Notes: a model not told the origin generated them from the letters alone. DNA of 64,000 bases from Tupaia tana (GCA_026018925.1 JAKSZU010000004.1:111139489-111203488); one strand, 5' to 3'. Shown: positions 20,659-31,288, counted from the first letter of the stretch. Translations and numbers: made by a program.

Positions 20659-21730
20659 ATTGGTGGGATCCAGTCCCAGGCTCGCTATCAGTGGGTCCTG
20701 AGCCATGGGCCCTCCCCGTGGGTGTCCCCCCCCCCCCGCCCCAGCTGTAAGCCTGCAACAGGAACCAGAGGTTCTGTGCACCCACTGGGGCAGCGTCTGC
20801 CGGGAACGAGCCACGCAGAGGGCGGCCAGGGCCCGTCTTGGACCCACTCCCACACAGACCCCAGCCGGGAATGGTCCAAAATGGTGCCTCATCCTGGGGA
20901 GGACAGCAAGACGGACCACGCTGCAGGGGTGCCGGGCCACACTGCAGGGGTGCCGGGGCCCTGCCCGTCCTCTGCTCCTTCACCTGTGTGGCCCCGCAGG
21001 CCCACCTAGGGGACCCTCGACTGCAGCTGGACGACAGGCAGATCGGGCTGGGTGTAGATCAGGCTCGGGCCAGGGGTGTGGACACCCGCCCAGCGAATGC
21101 CGTCTTCTCCATCCTGTCTCTAAAGGTGGACGTGGGCACCAGGGACCACGTGGCCCTGTCATGTCTGACATCCCTGGAGTTGGCTGCCTTGCAGGGGGAG
21201 GGTACCCATCCACAGCTCGGGTCTGGGATGGGTGGGGAAGGGGTGCTCACTGCCACCCTCGACCCTACTGCAGCTGCCCAGCTGGTGGGGCACCCCAGAT
21301 AGCCACATGGCAACTCTGGCTGAGCCCACATAGGGCACCATGCTCAGAGTCAGCGGGCTCCTCCCAAGTAGGCGGCGGGGCCTAAGAGCTGGCCCTTGCG
21401 TCCTCACAGCCTGAGGTAAACCAGCCTATGCCTCGCCCCGGGCCGCCCCCACCCCCAGAGGTGCAGCGGGCAGTGCCCAGTGGACTGGAGGGAGCAGTGG
21501 CCTTAGGGACATGTGCCCGGAGCGCGGCTGCAGCCACAGAGAGCCAGGAGGGCAATGCCTGTGCAGAGTTGAGGGAGGTCCTGGCACTGCAGGGCAGTCG
21601 GCACCTGGCTGGGAGCTGGTGCACCTTCTCTCTTCATGTCACACTGAGAAGAGGACAGAAGGGCCAGAGGAGGGGAGAGAGCACCTACTCTTCTCTCTCT
21701 CTCTCTCCCCCTCCTGAAAAGACAAACCGT
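20659..21730. other. Unique GC-rich sequence
   Basis: Open frames on both strands show no family I recognise. A direct repeat CTGCAGGGGTGCCGGG occurs twice near 20920-20960. Confidence 0.4.
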
Positions 21731-21998
21731 GGAACCAGCAGTTAGCATAATGGCTATGTCACTGGACTCCCACATAGTTGACCACGGTTTGAGTCCCGGA
21801 CCCGGTGGCTTAAACTCACACCGGGCACATGTGTGTGCGTGCCCAAGATCCCGAGAGGAGAATGGGGAAGGGATTGCGGTGTGGCCATCCCCCCTGGGGG
21901 GTGATTTCTCGCTTTCTGTCTCTCTGTCTCTCTCTGTCTCTTTGGCAAGCACATGCGCCTTATAGCAAAAACCTCTCCAAAGGAAAAAAAAAAAAAGC
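21731..21998 (+). mobile_element. SINE type A
   Basis: Full-length. Flanks ACAAACCGTGG / GCAAACCATG. Confidence 0.9.
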
Positions 21999-22286
21999 AA
22001 ACCATGCTCCGGGTGTTGCTGAGCAGAACCACCCTTTCAGAATAAGGACTAGACTCAGGGTTCATTCATATCTCAGGGAAGGAGGGACCCCCCACACACA
22101 CACTCCAGCCCAGCACTGTGGTCCAGCTGCTGCCCCCAGCAGGAGGCCAGGAACCACCCAACCAGGACCTGCCCCACCCGCTGCGGCACAGCAGAGGCCG
22201 GGACTGGGCGCAGGCTCAGGACCTGGCTGGGACCCTCAGCATGTCCCCTCCACAGCCGATGTCAGCCCCGTTACCCACACGTGCAC

Positions 22287-22292
22287 TTTATT
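22287..22292 (-). terminator. IFITM copy C poly(A) signal
   Basis: The minus strand reads AATAAAGTGCACGTGTGGGT, the same 3' end as copy B, 116 bp past the stop. Confidence 0.75.
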
Positions 22293-22407
22293 GAACCGCA
22301 TCGTAGGCAGACATGTGAGTACAAAAGGGGAGAGGACCACAGCCAGGCACAGGCAGGAGGGGATGGCGGGGACAGGGGCTTCCGGCCAGGGGCAGCTACG
22401 AGTAACC

Positions 22408-23142
22408 TCAAAAATATCTCACCTGTGGGTGAGATACAGCTAAAATAATAATGAATATAATAATCATAACGATGCCGATGACCAGGGCGCAGATGTTCAG
22501 GCACTTGGCGGTGGAGGCGAAGGCCTGGGCTCCCGTCATGTCACCCACCATCTTCCTGTCCCTAGACTGAGGAGAAGAGATGGTCAGGGGACCTGGGCGT
22601 GTCAGGTGGGTACCAGGAGCTGTTACTCAGCCCCCCTGAGCTGCGCACACCCAGACTGGGGACCTCCCCCTCCTGTGCGCACACTCGCAGGCCTCGGGCG
22701 CCCCTGCCCTCTGCTTTGGAGCCAATACTGCCCCTTGTGGGACAAAGCCGCAGTACAATGTCACTCATTTGCTTCCTATGCCGGACCTCCCTTGGAGTCT
22801 GAATCTGGAGTGCGAAGGATGTCTAGTTGGTGTGAAGGAGAAAGCCCTGGCCAAGCCCATCCCACGCCTGCCCTGGGAGGATGGCCTGAGGGACAGACAC
22901 AGCTCAGTCACCCAGTGCAGGCGCACGCAGGCCACACACACGGGCACTGAGGACCCCAGGGCCACCGGCAGGCTCCCAGCTCAGTCCTGGGGACCCCCAC
23001 CCCCAGCAGCACGCACCTTCACGGAGTAGGCGAACGCGATGAAGCCCAGGCAGCAGTAGTTCATGAAGACCGTGTTGAACAGGGACCAGACCACGTGGTC
23101 ACGCACCGGGGTCTCATTGTTGATGGTGACCACGGTGGACAT
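22408..23142 (-). CDS. IFITM1: IFITM copy C (IFITM1-like), short N-terminus
   Basis: Exon 1 runs to 23017 with donor GTGCGT. Exon 2 is 22408-22566 with acceptor CTCCTCAG and stop TGA. From the first in-frame ATG (23140-23142) the product is about 94 aa: [19 protein letters not shown].., [54 protein letters not shown], a hydrophobic segment and the tail [11 protein letters not shown]225, the cysteines and the SRDRK loop are kept. The codon where IFITM1-type proteins normally start (about 23176-23178) reads CGG, and no other in-frame ATG lies upstream, so the usual about 12 N-terminal residues are lost or start elsewhere. There is no YEML signal, which fits a plasma-membrane IFITM1 type. A TATA box lies upstream, but the ISRE is degraded. 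Confidence 0.8.
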
Positions 23143-23231
23143 CACGGTGGTCTTCGGCCTGCGCTCCTCCTTGCTCCGGCCTGGGTTTGGGAGGAGATGT
23201 GGGGAGTGAGTCAGTATGAGAGCGTGTGGTG

Positions 23232-23242
23232 CTATTATATAG
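23232..23242 (-). promoter_or_regulatory. TATA-like box of IFITM copy C
   Basis: The minus strand reads CTATATAATAG about 90 bp upstream of the first ATG. No equivalent is seen before copies A or B. Confidence 0.5.
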
Positions 23243-23315
23243 ACCCTCAGGGGTGCGGGGAGGGTGTGGTGTGGGAGGGCTCGGCCCCCTCCCCAGGCCC
23301 CCCTCTGGACTCAGA

Positions 23316-23329
23316 AGTTCTGCTTTCTC
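23316..23329 (-). promoter_or_regulatory. Degraded ISRE of IFITM copy C
   Basis: The minus strand reads GAGAAAGCAGAACT where copy A has GAGAAACAGAAACT. The GAAANNGAAA spacing is broken, which predicts weaker interferon response. Confidence 0.55.
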
Positions 23330-23409
23330 AGAAGTTTGTTTCCTGGTGTTTTCCTGTTGGTGAAATGGGTGGGGACTCAGGAGGGTAGAACACAGGGGCA
23401 GGTGGGAGG

Positions 23410-23660
23410 ATGTTCCGGGTGGTGTCTTCCCACCCTGGCCAACAGACGCGAAGCCACACTGTCCCTGTTCAGGGCCTTGCGTGGCCCGCACTGCAGCCCC
23501 CAGGCCCCAGCCCACCTGCCACAGCTCTCCCTGATGAAGTCCCTGGTCTGGGCGGGGCTCAGGAGGCCTCAACCTGGCTGTCTCCTGTTTGCTGGGCAGA
23601 GGCCAGCGACCCACGTGGCCTGTACTACAGGAGCCTTCCAGGTCCAGGGACGAGGCCTCT
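23410..23660. repeat. Upstream block shared with IFITM copy A
   Basis: Reverse complement of 9825-10080, with scattered substitutions. Confidence 0.8.
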
Positions 23661-23786
23661 GGGTTCAGCTGAGTGAAGACTCCCCCTGTGGAGGAGTCAG
23701 GGGTGATTCCAGGGCTGTGACAGCATTTGTGCCTACACTTCTTCCTCCCTCCTGTCCCTCATCATTGTTTAAAAAACCACAGAGCT

Positions 23787-24024
23787 AGGGACCAGCAGTT
23801 AGCATAATGGCTGTCGCTGGACTCCCACGTAGTTGACCGCGGTTCGAGTCCTGGACCCGGTGGCTTAAACTCACGCCAGGCACATGTGCATATATGCCCA
23901 AGATCTCAAGAGGAGAGTGGAGGAGAAGGGATTGCGGCATGGCCATCCTCCCTGGGGGGTGATTTCTCGCTTTCTATCTCTCTGCCTCTCTCTGTCTGGC
24001 GAGCGCCCTATAGCAAAAACCTCT

Positions 24025-24057
<33 letters not shown>
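23787..24057 (+). mobile_element. SINE type A
   Basis: Full-length with A(30). Flanks AAACCACAGAGCT / AACCCACAGAGCT. Confidence 0.9.
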
Positions 24058-24059
<2 letters not shown>

Positions 24060-24164
24060 CACAGAGCTTGAGGAGAAGCCTGGAGAGGTCCCCCGGTGAG
24101 GCGCCACACCCATTTGGGACCAGAGAGGATGCAATCCCACATTGGCCAAGATCTTCCTGAAATC

Positions 24165-24292
24165 TTGCTGCCCCAGCCAACCCCCCCGGAAGGGTGGTGC
24201 CAACCCCCTCGGAAGGGTGGTGCAATCAGAGAGGTGGGCATCTGCAGTAAAGCAGTTCCCATGTGAGCAGGCACGTGAGACTTGCTGGTAAG
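24165..24292 (+). repeat. Direct repeat copy 1 (mate 25318-25425)
   Basis: TGCCCCAGCCAACCCCC through GTGAGACTTGCTGGTAAGT recurs at 25318. This copy also has an internal tandem of CCAACCCC.CGGAAGGGTGGTG. Confidence 0.75.
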
Positions 24293-24712
24293 TGTCCTCT
24301 GGAGACAAAACAATGAAACTTATCTCAGGAGTGGCCCTATGCCCTCACCCTTCCTCTGACCCTCTGTCGGTCTCTGGGCTACCTCTATGTCCTCAGCTCT
24401 GGCCCCGCAGAACCCAAGAGCTGGGGCCCTGCCTGGACTCTCCCTGCCCACTGTCCCGGGTGCAGCTGGGCTCTGCAGCCCTGTCCTCCAAGCTCCTGCT
24501 CCCCTCAGCAGCCTCCAGGCCTGGGTGTGCTCAAGGCTGTTACCCCCTGAGCCCTGGAGTGTGGTGCGGCAGTCGCCAAGCGCTATTGCTGTAAAGAGTG
24601 TAGTGGAATGTGAAGACTTGGGAAGGAAAAGGCAACTTCTAGGGGTGAGACGTAAATAGTTCATCAATAACCATTTTTGCAGATCATGTATTGGGGTAGT
24701 ATCTTGGACATA
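24293..24712. other. Unique sequence, nothing recognised
   Basis: No gene or repeat supported. Confidence 0.4.
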
Positions 24713-24783
24713 CTGGGTTGTCAGAAAAGTCATGACGCAGTTTTGCATAGAAAAAATACGTCATGACTCTTTCTACAACCCAG
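24713..24783 (-). mobile_element. Mariner-type MITE, 71 bp
   Basis: Inverted ends CTGGGTTGTCAGAAAAGTCA / CTGGGTTGTAGAAAGAGTCA are nearly palindromic across the whole element and flanked by TA on both sides, the mariner target. It carries no coding sequence. A second copy is at 59883-59952. Confidence 0.75.
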
Positions 24784-25317
24784 TAATTGCTTATGCAAGA
24801 TCGATGATTAAAATAATTTTCACCTGCCTCTTTTTACTACTGGCCTGTTTATAAAAGGGTTTGCACAGGAGCACTCGTGCCCTGTGGTACTTCCCACTGC
24901 CACATTTTGAACAGAGTGACAATCCTAGCGGTCAGGGCCACCGTGGGGAGAGCTGCCCCACAAGTCTCCCAGGAGCCTGGCATCTGCCCGCAGTGCCGGT
25001 GCCGTCTTCCCTGGACCTGGGGCTGAGTCTGCCGTGCCTGTGGGGTTGGGACCCTGCCCCGCACTTGCCTTGTGGCCCTAGGGCAGATCTGTCTGAGCCT
25101 CGCTGTGGTCCTGCTGGGTCCTTGTGCCAAGGGGCAGGGGGCACAGCTGCCTGGCCCTGGCCCTGGCCCCAGCATTAGCTGTCCAATGGTTGTCCTCACC
25201 TTCTTTGGAAGAGGAGTACCTTGGAAAGTGGCATTCATATTTAAAGTGTTAGAAGCTTTTAAGTTTTGTAACACTTTTCCTTTCTTTTCTTTTTCTTTTT
25301 TTTTTTTTTTTTTATAT
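24784..25317. other. Unique GC-rich sequence
   Basis: Lies between the MITE and the second direct repeat. No gene recognised. Confidence 0.4.
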
Positions 25318-25425
25318 CTTCCTGCCCCAGCCAACCCCCTCGGAAGCGTGGTGCAATCGGAGAGGTGGGCACCTGCGGTAAAGCAGTTTCCGTGTGAGCA
25401 GGCACGTGAGACTTGCTGGTAAGTT
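25318..25425 (+). repeat. Direct repeat copy 2 (mate 24165-24292)
   Basis: Same order and orientation as copy 1, with a few substitutions and without the internal tandem. Confidence 0.75.
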
Positions 25426-25486
25426 TCTCCCACAAGTGATTGAGACAGAGAGAGAGGCAGACTCTCCACAGGATCTTCTTTCTTTT

Positions 25487-25526
25487 CTTTTTTTTTTTTT
25501 TAAATAATTATTCGTTTAATTTTTTT

Positions 25527-25565
<39 letters not shown>

Positions 25566-25695
25566 TTTTGACCACAGAGGAACAGAGTGGGGGGGGTAGG
25601 AAGTGAGAAAGCAAGTTGCCAGGTCCGAGACTCAAACCACGGTTGGCCATGTGTGAGTCCAGTGCCATTAACCACCAACGCCGCCTGCTGGCCCT
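25487..25695 (-). mobile_element. SINE type B with (ATTT)n tail
   Basis: Antisense copy. The tail has expanded to (ATTT)n at 25530-25568. Confidence 0.8.
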
Positions 25696-25749
25696 TTAAT
25701 TTATTTATTTTTAGAGTTTATTTTTTAAATAACTTTACTGAACTTCATT

Positions 25750-25785
<36 letters not shown>

Positions 25786-25921
25786 ATTCGACCAGAGAGT
25801 GAGAGAGTGAGAGAGAGAGAGAGAGAGAGAAAGTGAGAAAGCAAGCCAGGTCCAGCACTCAAACCACAGTCGGCCATGTAGGAGTCCAATGCCCTTAACC
25901 ACCACGCCACCTGCTGGTCCC
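25696..25921 (-). mobile_element. SINE type B
   Basis: Antisense copy abutting the previous one. (ATTT)n at 25750-25783, then AATTCGACCAGAGAG. Confidence 0.8.
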
Positions 25922-26203
25922 AGAGATTTGTGTTTTGTTTTTGTTTTTGTTTTTTCTGTTGGAGAGATTTTTGCTATAGGGAGTGTGCACTCACTAGAAA
26001 GAGAGAGAGAGACAGAAAGCAAGAAATCACCCCCCGGGGGAATGGCCACACCACAATCCCTTCTCCTCCATTCTCCTCTTGGGATCTTGGGCACACACGC
26101 ACACGTGCCTGGCATGAGTTTAAGCCACCAGGTCCGGGACTCAAACCACAGTCAGCTACATGGGAGTCCAGCGACGTAGCCTTTACACCAGCTGCTGGAC
26201 CGT
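25922..26203 (-). mobile_element. SINE type A
   Basis: Antisense copy, third in a same-strand stack. It ends at CAGCTGCTGGACC, next to the RPL21 retropseudogene tail. Confidence 0.88.
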
Positions 26204-26206
26204 AGA

Positions 26207-26690
26207 TTAGTTTATTTTAACACCTATGCCCTGAATTCAGAGGAAACAGGTTCCAGAAGCTCAGGCTCCTTCCCTCGGTGCTCACGAAGTGCTTCTCTGC
26301 AGGAGCAGCTGGCGCTTCCGTTGAACCCAGGTCCCTCTCTCTTGGCTTCCTCCTCCTCCTGGTCCTTTTCCCTCCCACGTCTTAGGGAGCTGTCTCTCTC
26401 TTAGAGGGCTTCATATGCTCCATGCGCACATTAGTCCTCCTGGCAGGACTCTTGCCCTTAACCTGTGTGTTCACAACAACGCCAACAGCGTGCTGGGAAC
26501 ATTGTAGACTTCGGGTTGCCATGGAACGTCTGTGGGCGGATGTTTGAACAGTACCCATTCCCTCAGTGTCCACAGTGTCACCTTTCCTGTAGATTCCCGT
26601 GTATGTTGCCAAAGGAACCGCTGGGTTTTCTACAAGGCCTAGAGAACACATGGGGGGCCTCTCCTCTTTCCCTTTGTGATCGACATTTTG
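26207..26690 (-). pseudogene. RPL21: RPL21 processed pseudogene
   Basis: The minus strand starts ATG at 26684-26686 (MSITKGKRRGP) and continues with text matching ribosomal protein L21: VPLATYTGIYRKGDTVD, EGMGTVQ, SQHAVGVVVNTQVKGKS and GKEPELLEP. The coding span of 463 bp (to TAG at 26224-26226) is about 20 bp shorter than the human 483, and the frame is interrupted in the middle and after KRETAP. No introns are present, and GGTGTTAAAATAAA at the end corresponds to the RPL21 3' end plus tail. L21 is a large-subunit ribosomal protein whose highly expressed mRNA is often retrocopied. This copy is dead. Confidence 0.88.
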
Positions 26691-26734
26691 GGGAATTACT
26701 GAAATATGGCAGTTCTAGTCAAAAAGAACTAATA

Positions 26735-26888
26735 TTATTATTCTTTTTAATTTGCCATAGGGCATGTGTGCTCACCAGAGAGAGATAGAGAAAGGGGGAG
26801 AGAGTGTGAAAGCAAGCTGCCAGGTCTGGGACGTGGCCTGTGGTCAGCCATGTGGGAGTCCAGCACTTTAACCACCTGCCACCCCCAC
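26735..26888 (-). mobile_element. SINE type B/C, shortened
   Basis: Antisense: TTTGCCATAGGGCATGTG..GCAAGCTGCCAGG..CACTTTAACCACCTGCC. Confidence 0.75.
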
Positions 26889-27170
26889 ACGCAGGATCTT
26901 GATTCTGCAGCCTGCCCCAACCTCAGCCACGTGTAGAGAGGTCTCTGGACATGAACAGATCCCCGAGCAGGAATGACACACAGAGCCCCTCTCCACCAGA
27001 GCCCCCCACTGGAGAGGTGGCCTGCGCAGGAATCAAGCCTTCTCTGAAGTCACTGAGAATGGGGACTGTCCGCCCTGTTCAGCCCAGCTCCTGACTACAG
27101 TGATGTGCAGCCATAAACAAAAGCAGACAGCAGGCTGGCCGGTAGCCTAGCAGTTAAGGGAGCTGGATCT

Positions 27171-27331
27171 CAGGGCCAGCAGGTGGCGTGGTGGTTAAAG
27201 CGCTGGACTCCCACATGGCTGATCATAGTTTAAGTCCTGGACCTGGTAGCTTGCTTTCTCACTTTCCCTTCCTCTCTCTCTCTTTGTCTCCGGTCAAATT
27301 TAAAAATAATAACCATAAAAAATAGAATTAG
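27171..27331 (+). mobile_element. SINE type B (nested)
   Basis: GGGCCAGCAGGTGGCGTGGTGG head to AAATTTAAAAATAATAACC, inserted in the older SINE. Confidence 0.85.
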
Positions 27332-27548
27332 GGGCTGGCAGGTGGCGTGATGGTTAAGGACGCTGGACTCCTACACACCGATGGTGGTTCAAGTCCCAGA
27401 TCTGGCGGCTTTCTCTCTCTCTCTCTCTCTGTCCCTCTCTGGTCAAACTAAAATAAATAAATAAATAAATAAATAAAGTTAAATAAAAGAATTCTTTTTA
27501 AAAAATAGAATTAAATAAATAAATCTTAAAAAAGAAAGAAAGAAAAAG
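27332..27548 (+). mobile_element. SINE type B (nested)
   Basis: Directly follows the previous copy. Tail (AAAT)n plus A-rich sequence to 27548. Confidence 0.85.
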
Positions 27549-27621
27549 AAAAGGGAGCTGGATCTCTCATATGGCCAACTGACTTGAGTTCGAGCCCTGG
27601 TGGCTTGAAAAACATCCTGGG

Positions 27622-27870
27622 AGGGGCCAGCAGATGGCACAGTGGTAAAGCACTGGCCATCCATGTAGTCGGCTGTGGTTCAAGTCTTGCTGGCAGCTTA
27701 AAACTCGTGCAGGGCAGGTGTGCATGTGAGCCTAAAATCCCGAAAGGAGAGTGGAGGAGGAAGGACTGTGGCCTGCATGGCCATCCCCTCTGGGCAGTGA
27801 TTTCTCGTGTTCTCTCTGTCTTTCAAGCGAGCACCTTATAGTAAAAATCTCTCAAAAAAAAAAAAAAGAG
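27622..27870 (+). mobile_element. SINE type A/C
   Basis: GGGGCCAGCAGATGGCACAG head and ACCTTATAGTAAAAATCTCTC end. Confidence 0.8.
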
Positions 27871-27887
27871 AGATAGAGAAAGAGAGA

Positions 27888-27957
27888 GAAGGAAGGAAGG
27901 AAGGAAGGAAGGAGGGAGGGAGGGAGGGAGGGAGGAAGGAAGGAAGGAAGGAAGGGG
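27888..27957. repeat. (GGAA)n/(GGGA)n microsatellite
   Basis: GGAA units change to GGGA and back to GGAA, grown from the A-rich SINE tail. Confidence 0.85.
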
Positions 27958-28260
27958 AAAGAAGAACGTGCTGGAGTGTGACATCTTGTCATCACGCCGA
28001 CAGACTGGAGAGATGGAAACGGAAGGGTCACCCCACGCCCAGTAGGAGTACTTTCTTCCTCTCCCTCTCCCTGTCTCTCTCCATGTCCCTTGGCAAGTAC
28101 ATGCACACTGCTGGTGATCCAAATAAAGAAGAGAAAAATCAGATGGAGAGAGTGCGCCGCCGCAGTGAGGCAAGGTGGGGTCAAGCCGCCCAGACGCACT
28201 CGGAGGCGGGGCAAAGCACATCTGTGTTCCCCTAGACGAGATGATGGACAGTAAATATTT

Positions 28261-28318
28261 GCAGCATGTGTGTTTTCTGCCACCTGCATGTGTGTTTTCT
28301 GCCACCTGCATGTGTGTT
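28261..28318. repeat. 24-bp tandem repeat, about 2.5 copies
   Basis: GCATGTGTGTTTTCTGCCACCT repeats, running into the type D SINE. Confidence 0.8.
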
Positions 28319-28503
28319 TTTTAATTGCCAGAGGGCACATGCACTCAGCAGAGAGAGGGGGAGAAAGCACCCTGCGGGGGGGCACCGTCCTGTCGCAGTC
28401 CCTTCTCCGTTTCCCCATCCCTGCTGGAACCTGGTGTGCTTCTCTAAGGCCTTGGGACCAGGCTTGGAACCTTAACCGCCCGCCTATGGAGCCAGCCCTA
28501 CTG
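28316..28503 (-). mobile_element. SINE type D
   Basis: TTAATTGCCAGAGGGCACAT start, GTCGCAGTCCCTTCTCC body and GGAGCCAGCCCTA end. Confidence 0.65.
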
Positions 28504-28585
28504 CCGGCTTTGTATTTCAGTATCTCAGCTCGAGAGGGAGTTGGCAGGTGAGAAAGTAGAAATAAAAGGAAGTGGAGAGAATTGG

Positions 28586-28828
28586 GACCAGCTGATGATG
28601 TAACGATCATGTGGCTGGACTCCCACGTAGCCAACGCGGTCCAAGTCCTGGACCCGGCGGCTTAAAACTCATGCTGGGCATGTGTGCCCCAGATCTTGAG
28701 AATGGAGGAGGAGGGATTGCAGCATGGCCATCCCCCTGGGGGAGGGGTGATTTCTCACTTTCTATCTCTGTCTCTCTAGTGAGCCACATGTCCTACAACA
28801 AAAATCTCTAAAAAAAAAAAAAAAAGAA
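28586..28828 (+). mobile_element. SINE type A, diverged
   Basis: GGGACCAGCTGATGATGTAA head, CGGTCCAAGTCC box B and TCCTACAACAAAAATCTC end. Confidence 0.8.
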
Positions 28829-28939
28829 AGAAAACCCACAATGGAGATTCACGCTTTTCCAGCAGAACCAGTACAATTAAAATACAGAGACTTGGGTGGT
28901 AAAACCCAACACCATGGCAAGGATTAAACCAGGGGTGTG

Positions 28940-30300
28940 GCCGTCACTCTCACTGCTAAGATCGCCAGTAGATCAAGAGAACAAATGCGAAAATGCTCAA
29001 CATCCCTCATCATAAGGAAGATGCAGATTAAAAACACCATTAGATACCACCTAACCCCTGTCAGAATGGCAAAGATTAAGAATATAAAAAGTGGTAAGTA
29101 TTGGCAGGAATATGGTGAAAAGAGAACTCTCCTATGCTGTTGGTGGGAGAGTGAACTGGGTCAGCCACTGTGGAGAACAATACGGAGGTTCCTCAAAGAT
29201 CTACAAATAGGGACCAGCAGTTAACGTAATGGCTATGTCGCTGGACTCCCACGTAGTCAACCACGGTTCGCGTCCCGGACCCGGTGGCTTAAAACTCATG
29301 CCGGGCGCGTGTGCATGCGTGCCCAAGATCCCGAGAGGACAGTGGAAGAGAAGGAATTGCGACGTGGCCATTCCCCCTGGGGGGTGATTTCTCGCTTTCT
29401 GTCTGTCTCTCTGTCTTTCTGCGAGTGCACGCACCCTATAGTGAAAAAATTTATCCAAAAAAAGAAAAAAAAAAAACACATAAAAAAAGATCTACAAATA
29501 GAACTACCATTTGATCCAGCAATCCCACTCACTTATCTACCCAAAGGACAGGAGAACGCTCATTCAGAAAAGTGCTTGCACATCAATGTTTATTGCAGCA
29601 TTATTCACGATTGCCAAGACATTGAACCAACCTAAATGTCCACAAACTGATGAATGGATTGAAAAAGTGTGGTATATATAATTTATGGAATACTATTCGG
29701 CCACAAAAAATAACAAGACCCTGGCAGTTGATAGAAAGTGGTCAGATATGGAGGATCTATTGCTGAGTGAAGTAAGCCAGGCTATGAAAGAAAGATACTG
29801 TATGTATCCACTCAATATATACCGACTATCCGCACTCTATGGTAGAGAGCGAAAAATTGGAGGACATAAAAGCAGTGAAGGTACTTAACGAGAATAGGAC
29901 AGTTTAGAATGGGGGGTGGTGAAGAGAAGAGGATAAAGATAGCAAGAGAACAATAGAGTGGCAGGACGTTAGTGAGAAACAGATATGGCTTATTACCTGT
30001 TGATGATGACATGTATAGTATTCTCAACTGGATTGGTCTGAGAAGTATTTCATGATGGGCAAAGTCTTTTTACAAGCAAAATGAGAAACAGTGATTGACT
30101 GTTTTAAAAAATAATTGGAATAATAATAACAATGATCGGGAAAAACAGTGAAAAGATATTGAATGATGAAGATGGGGATTTTATTGTCCCTGTACTGATT
30201 GACATCCATGGCATTCCCTCTGGAAAAATAAATGTAATACACTGTAAAATTATATGCAATTCAATGTAATATAAACAAGATTATGATGATAATAAATAAA
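28940..30300 (+). mobile_element. L1 3' end (ORF2 tail and 3' UTR), SINE-interrupted
   Basis: 28940-29210 and 29486-30300 carry classic L1 text: CTCAACATCCCTCATCATAA, GTGAACTGGGTCAGCCACTG, TTGCAGCATTATTCACGATT and GTGGTATATATAATTTATGG. The frame is broken. The last about 220 bp match the 3' end of the composite element at 1-4056, so both belong to related L1 families. It ends in an A/T-rich tail with AATAAATAAATAATG. Confidence 0.85.
29211..29485 (+). mobile_element. SINE type A inserted in L1
   Basis: Full-length. The 16-bp duplication AAAGATCTACAAATAG at 29195-29210 and 29486-29501 is exact. Confidence 0.95.
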
Positions 30301-30334
30301 TAATGTTAAAAGAAAAAGTCCCTAATGGGATAAA

Positions 30335-30529
30335 ATGGCTCAAGAAAAAGACACTGAGGATCCGGATCATCCACTTGAACCGGACAAGCCCTCGATACCA
30401 GCACTTACTGCAGAAAAGGCACGGGAGGGAGCCGGGGAACCAGGAGGGTCTGAGGGTGAGTATAAAGAGAACTACGAGGAAAAGGAACTGTCCATGCGAC
30501 TATTGGCACATGACCCTGACTGCAATTGA
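30335..30529 (+). CDS. Unrecognised 64-aa open frame just past the L1
   Basis: MAQEKDTEDPDHPLEPDKPS begins a very acidic, Pro/Glu-rich frame that ends LLAHDPDCN-stop. It shows no signal peptide, membrane segment or known domain. It starts 35 bp after the L1 tail and has a more protein-like composition than SINE-derived frames. It may be a retrocopy fragment or a 3' transduction carried by the L1. I do not recognise the family. Confidence 0.3.
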   Translation: MAQEKDTEDPDHPLEPDKPSIPALTAEKAREGAGEPGGSEGEYKENYEEKELSMRLLAHDPDCN

Positions 30530-30539
30530 ATACAATTTT

Positions 30540-30706
30540 TTTAAGAATTATTTTATTTAATTTTATGTGTTTATTTTAATTTGACCAGAGAAGGACAGAG
30601 CGAGAGAGACAGAAAGTGAGAAAGCAAGCCACCAGGTCCAGGACTCAAACCATGGTCGGTCATGTGGGAGTCCAGCGCTCTTAACCACCACGCCACCTGC
30701 CAGCCC
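30540..30706 (-). mobile_element. SINE type B
   Basis: Antisense. TGAATACAATTTTT / TGAATACAGTTTTT flank it. Confidence 0.9.
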
Positions 30707-30738
30707 TGAATACAGTTTTTAAAAAGCCAATTAACAGG

Positions 30739-30865
30739 CTGGCAGATGGCATGGAGGTTAAGGTGACGGGGTCCCACGTGGACAGCTGCAGGGCTCATGG
30801 GGGCAAGTGTGCATGCCCACTATTCTAGGATGAGAATGGAGAAGGGAGTGAGCGCGTTGCGCTGC
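30739..30865 (+). mobile_element. SINE type C, partial
   Basis: Head GGCTGGCAGATGGCATGGAGG and GAATGGAGAAGGGAGTG, with the rest lost. Confidence 0.6.
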
Positions 30866-30903
30866 AAAGTAACAGGAGCTGACCTAAAAGTGAAGCGTAT
30901 TTC

Positions 30904-31157
30904 CTTTCTTTCTTTTTCCTCAGAGGTTTTTGCTATAGAGTGCATGTATTCACTGGAGGGAGAGAGACAGAGACAATGAGGGAAAGTGAGAAATCACTCC
31001 CCAGGGGGGATGGCCACACTGCAATCTCTTCTCCTTGAAATTCTGGGTACGTGCACACATGTGCCCAGCATGATTTCGAGCTGCCGAGTTCGGGACTCAA
31101 ACGGTGGACAGCCATGTAGGAATCCATCGCCTTAACCACTATGCCACCTGCTGGCCC
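30904..31157 (-). mobile_element. SINE type C
   Basis: Antisense. AAAAGTGAAGCGTATTTC / AAAAGTGAAGCATCTTTC duplication. Confidence 0.88.
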
Positions 31158-31288
31158 CAAAAGTGAAGCATCTTTCTAAGCTGTTTGGGATGTGAAGTGC
31201 ATTTAAATTTTAATGACCTGAACAAGATTCCAGCCTTCATACTTTGGTTATGTCTACCCTATGTCCATAGAAATTGTTTGAAGGCATA

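Larger units (their letters stand above)
27131..27621 (+). mobile_element. Older SINE type C split by two B copies
   Basis: The head GGCTGGCCGGTAGCCTAGCA stops at 27170 and resumes at 27562. The repeated AAGGGAGCTGGATCTC (27156-27170; 27552-27566) marks the insertion point of the inner SINEs. Confidence 0.75.
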
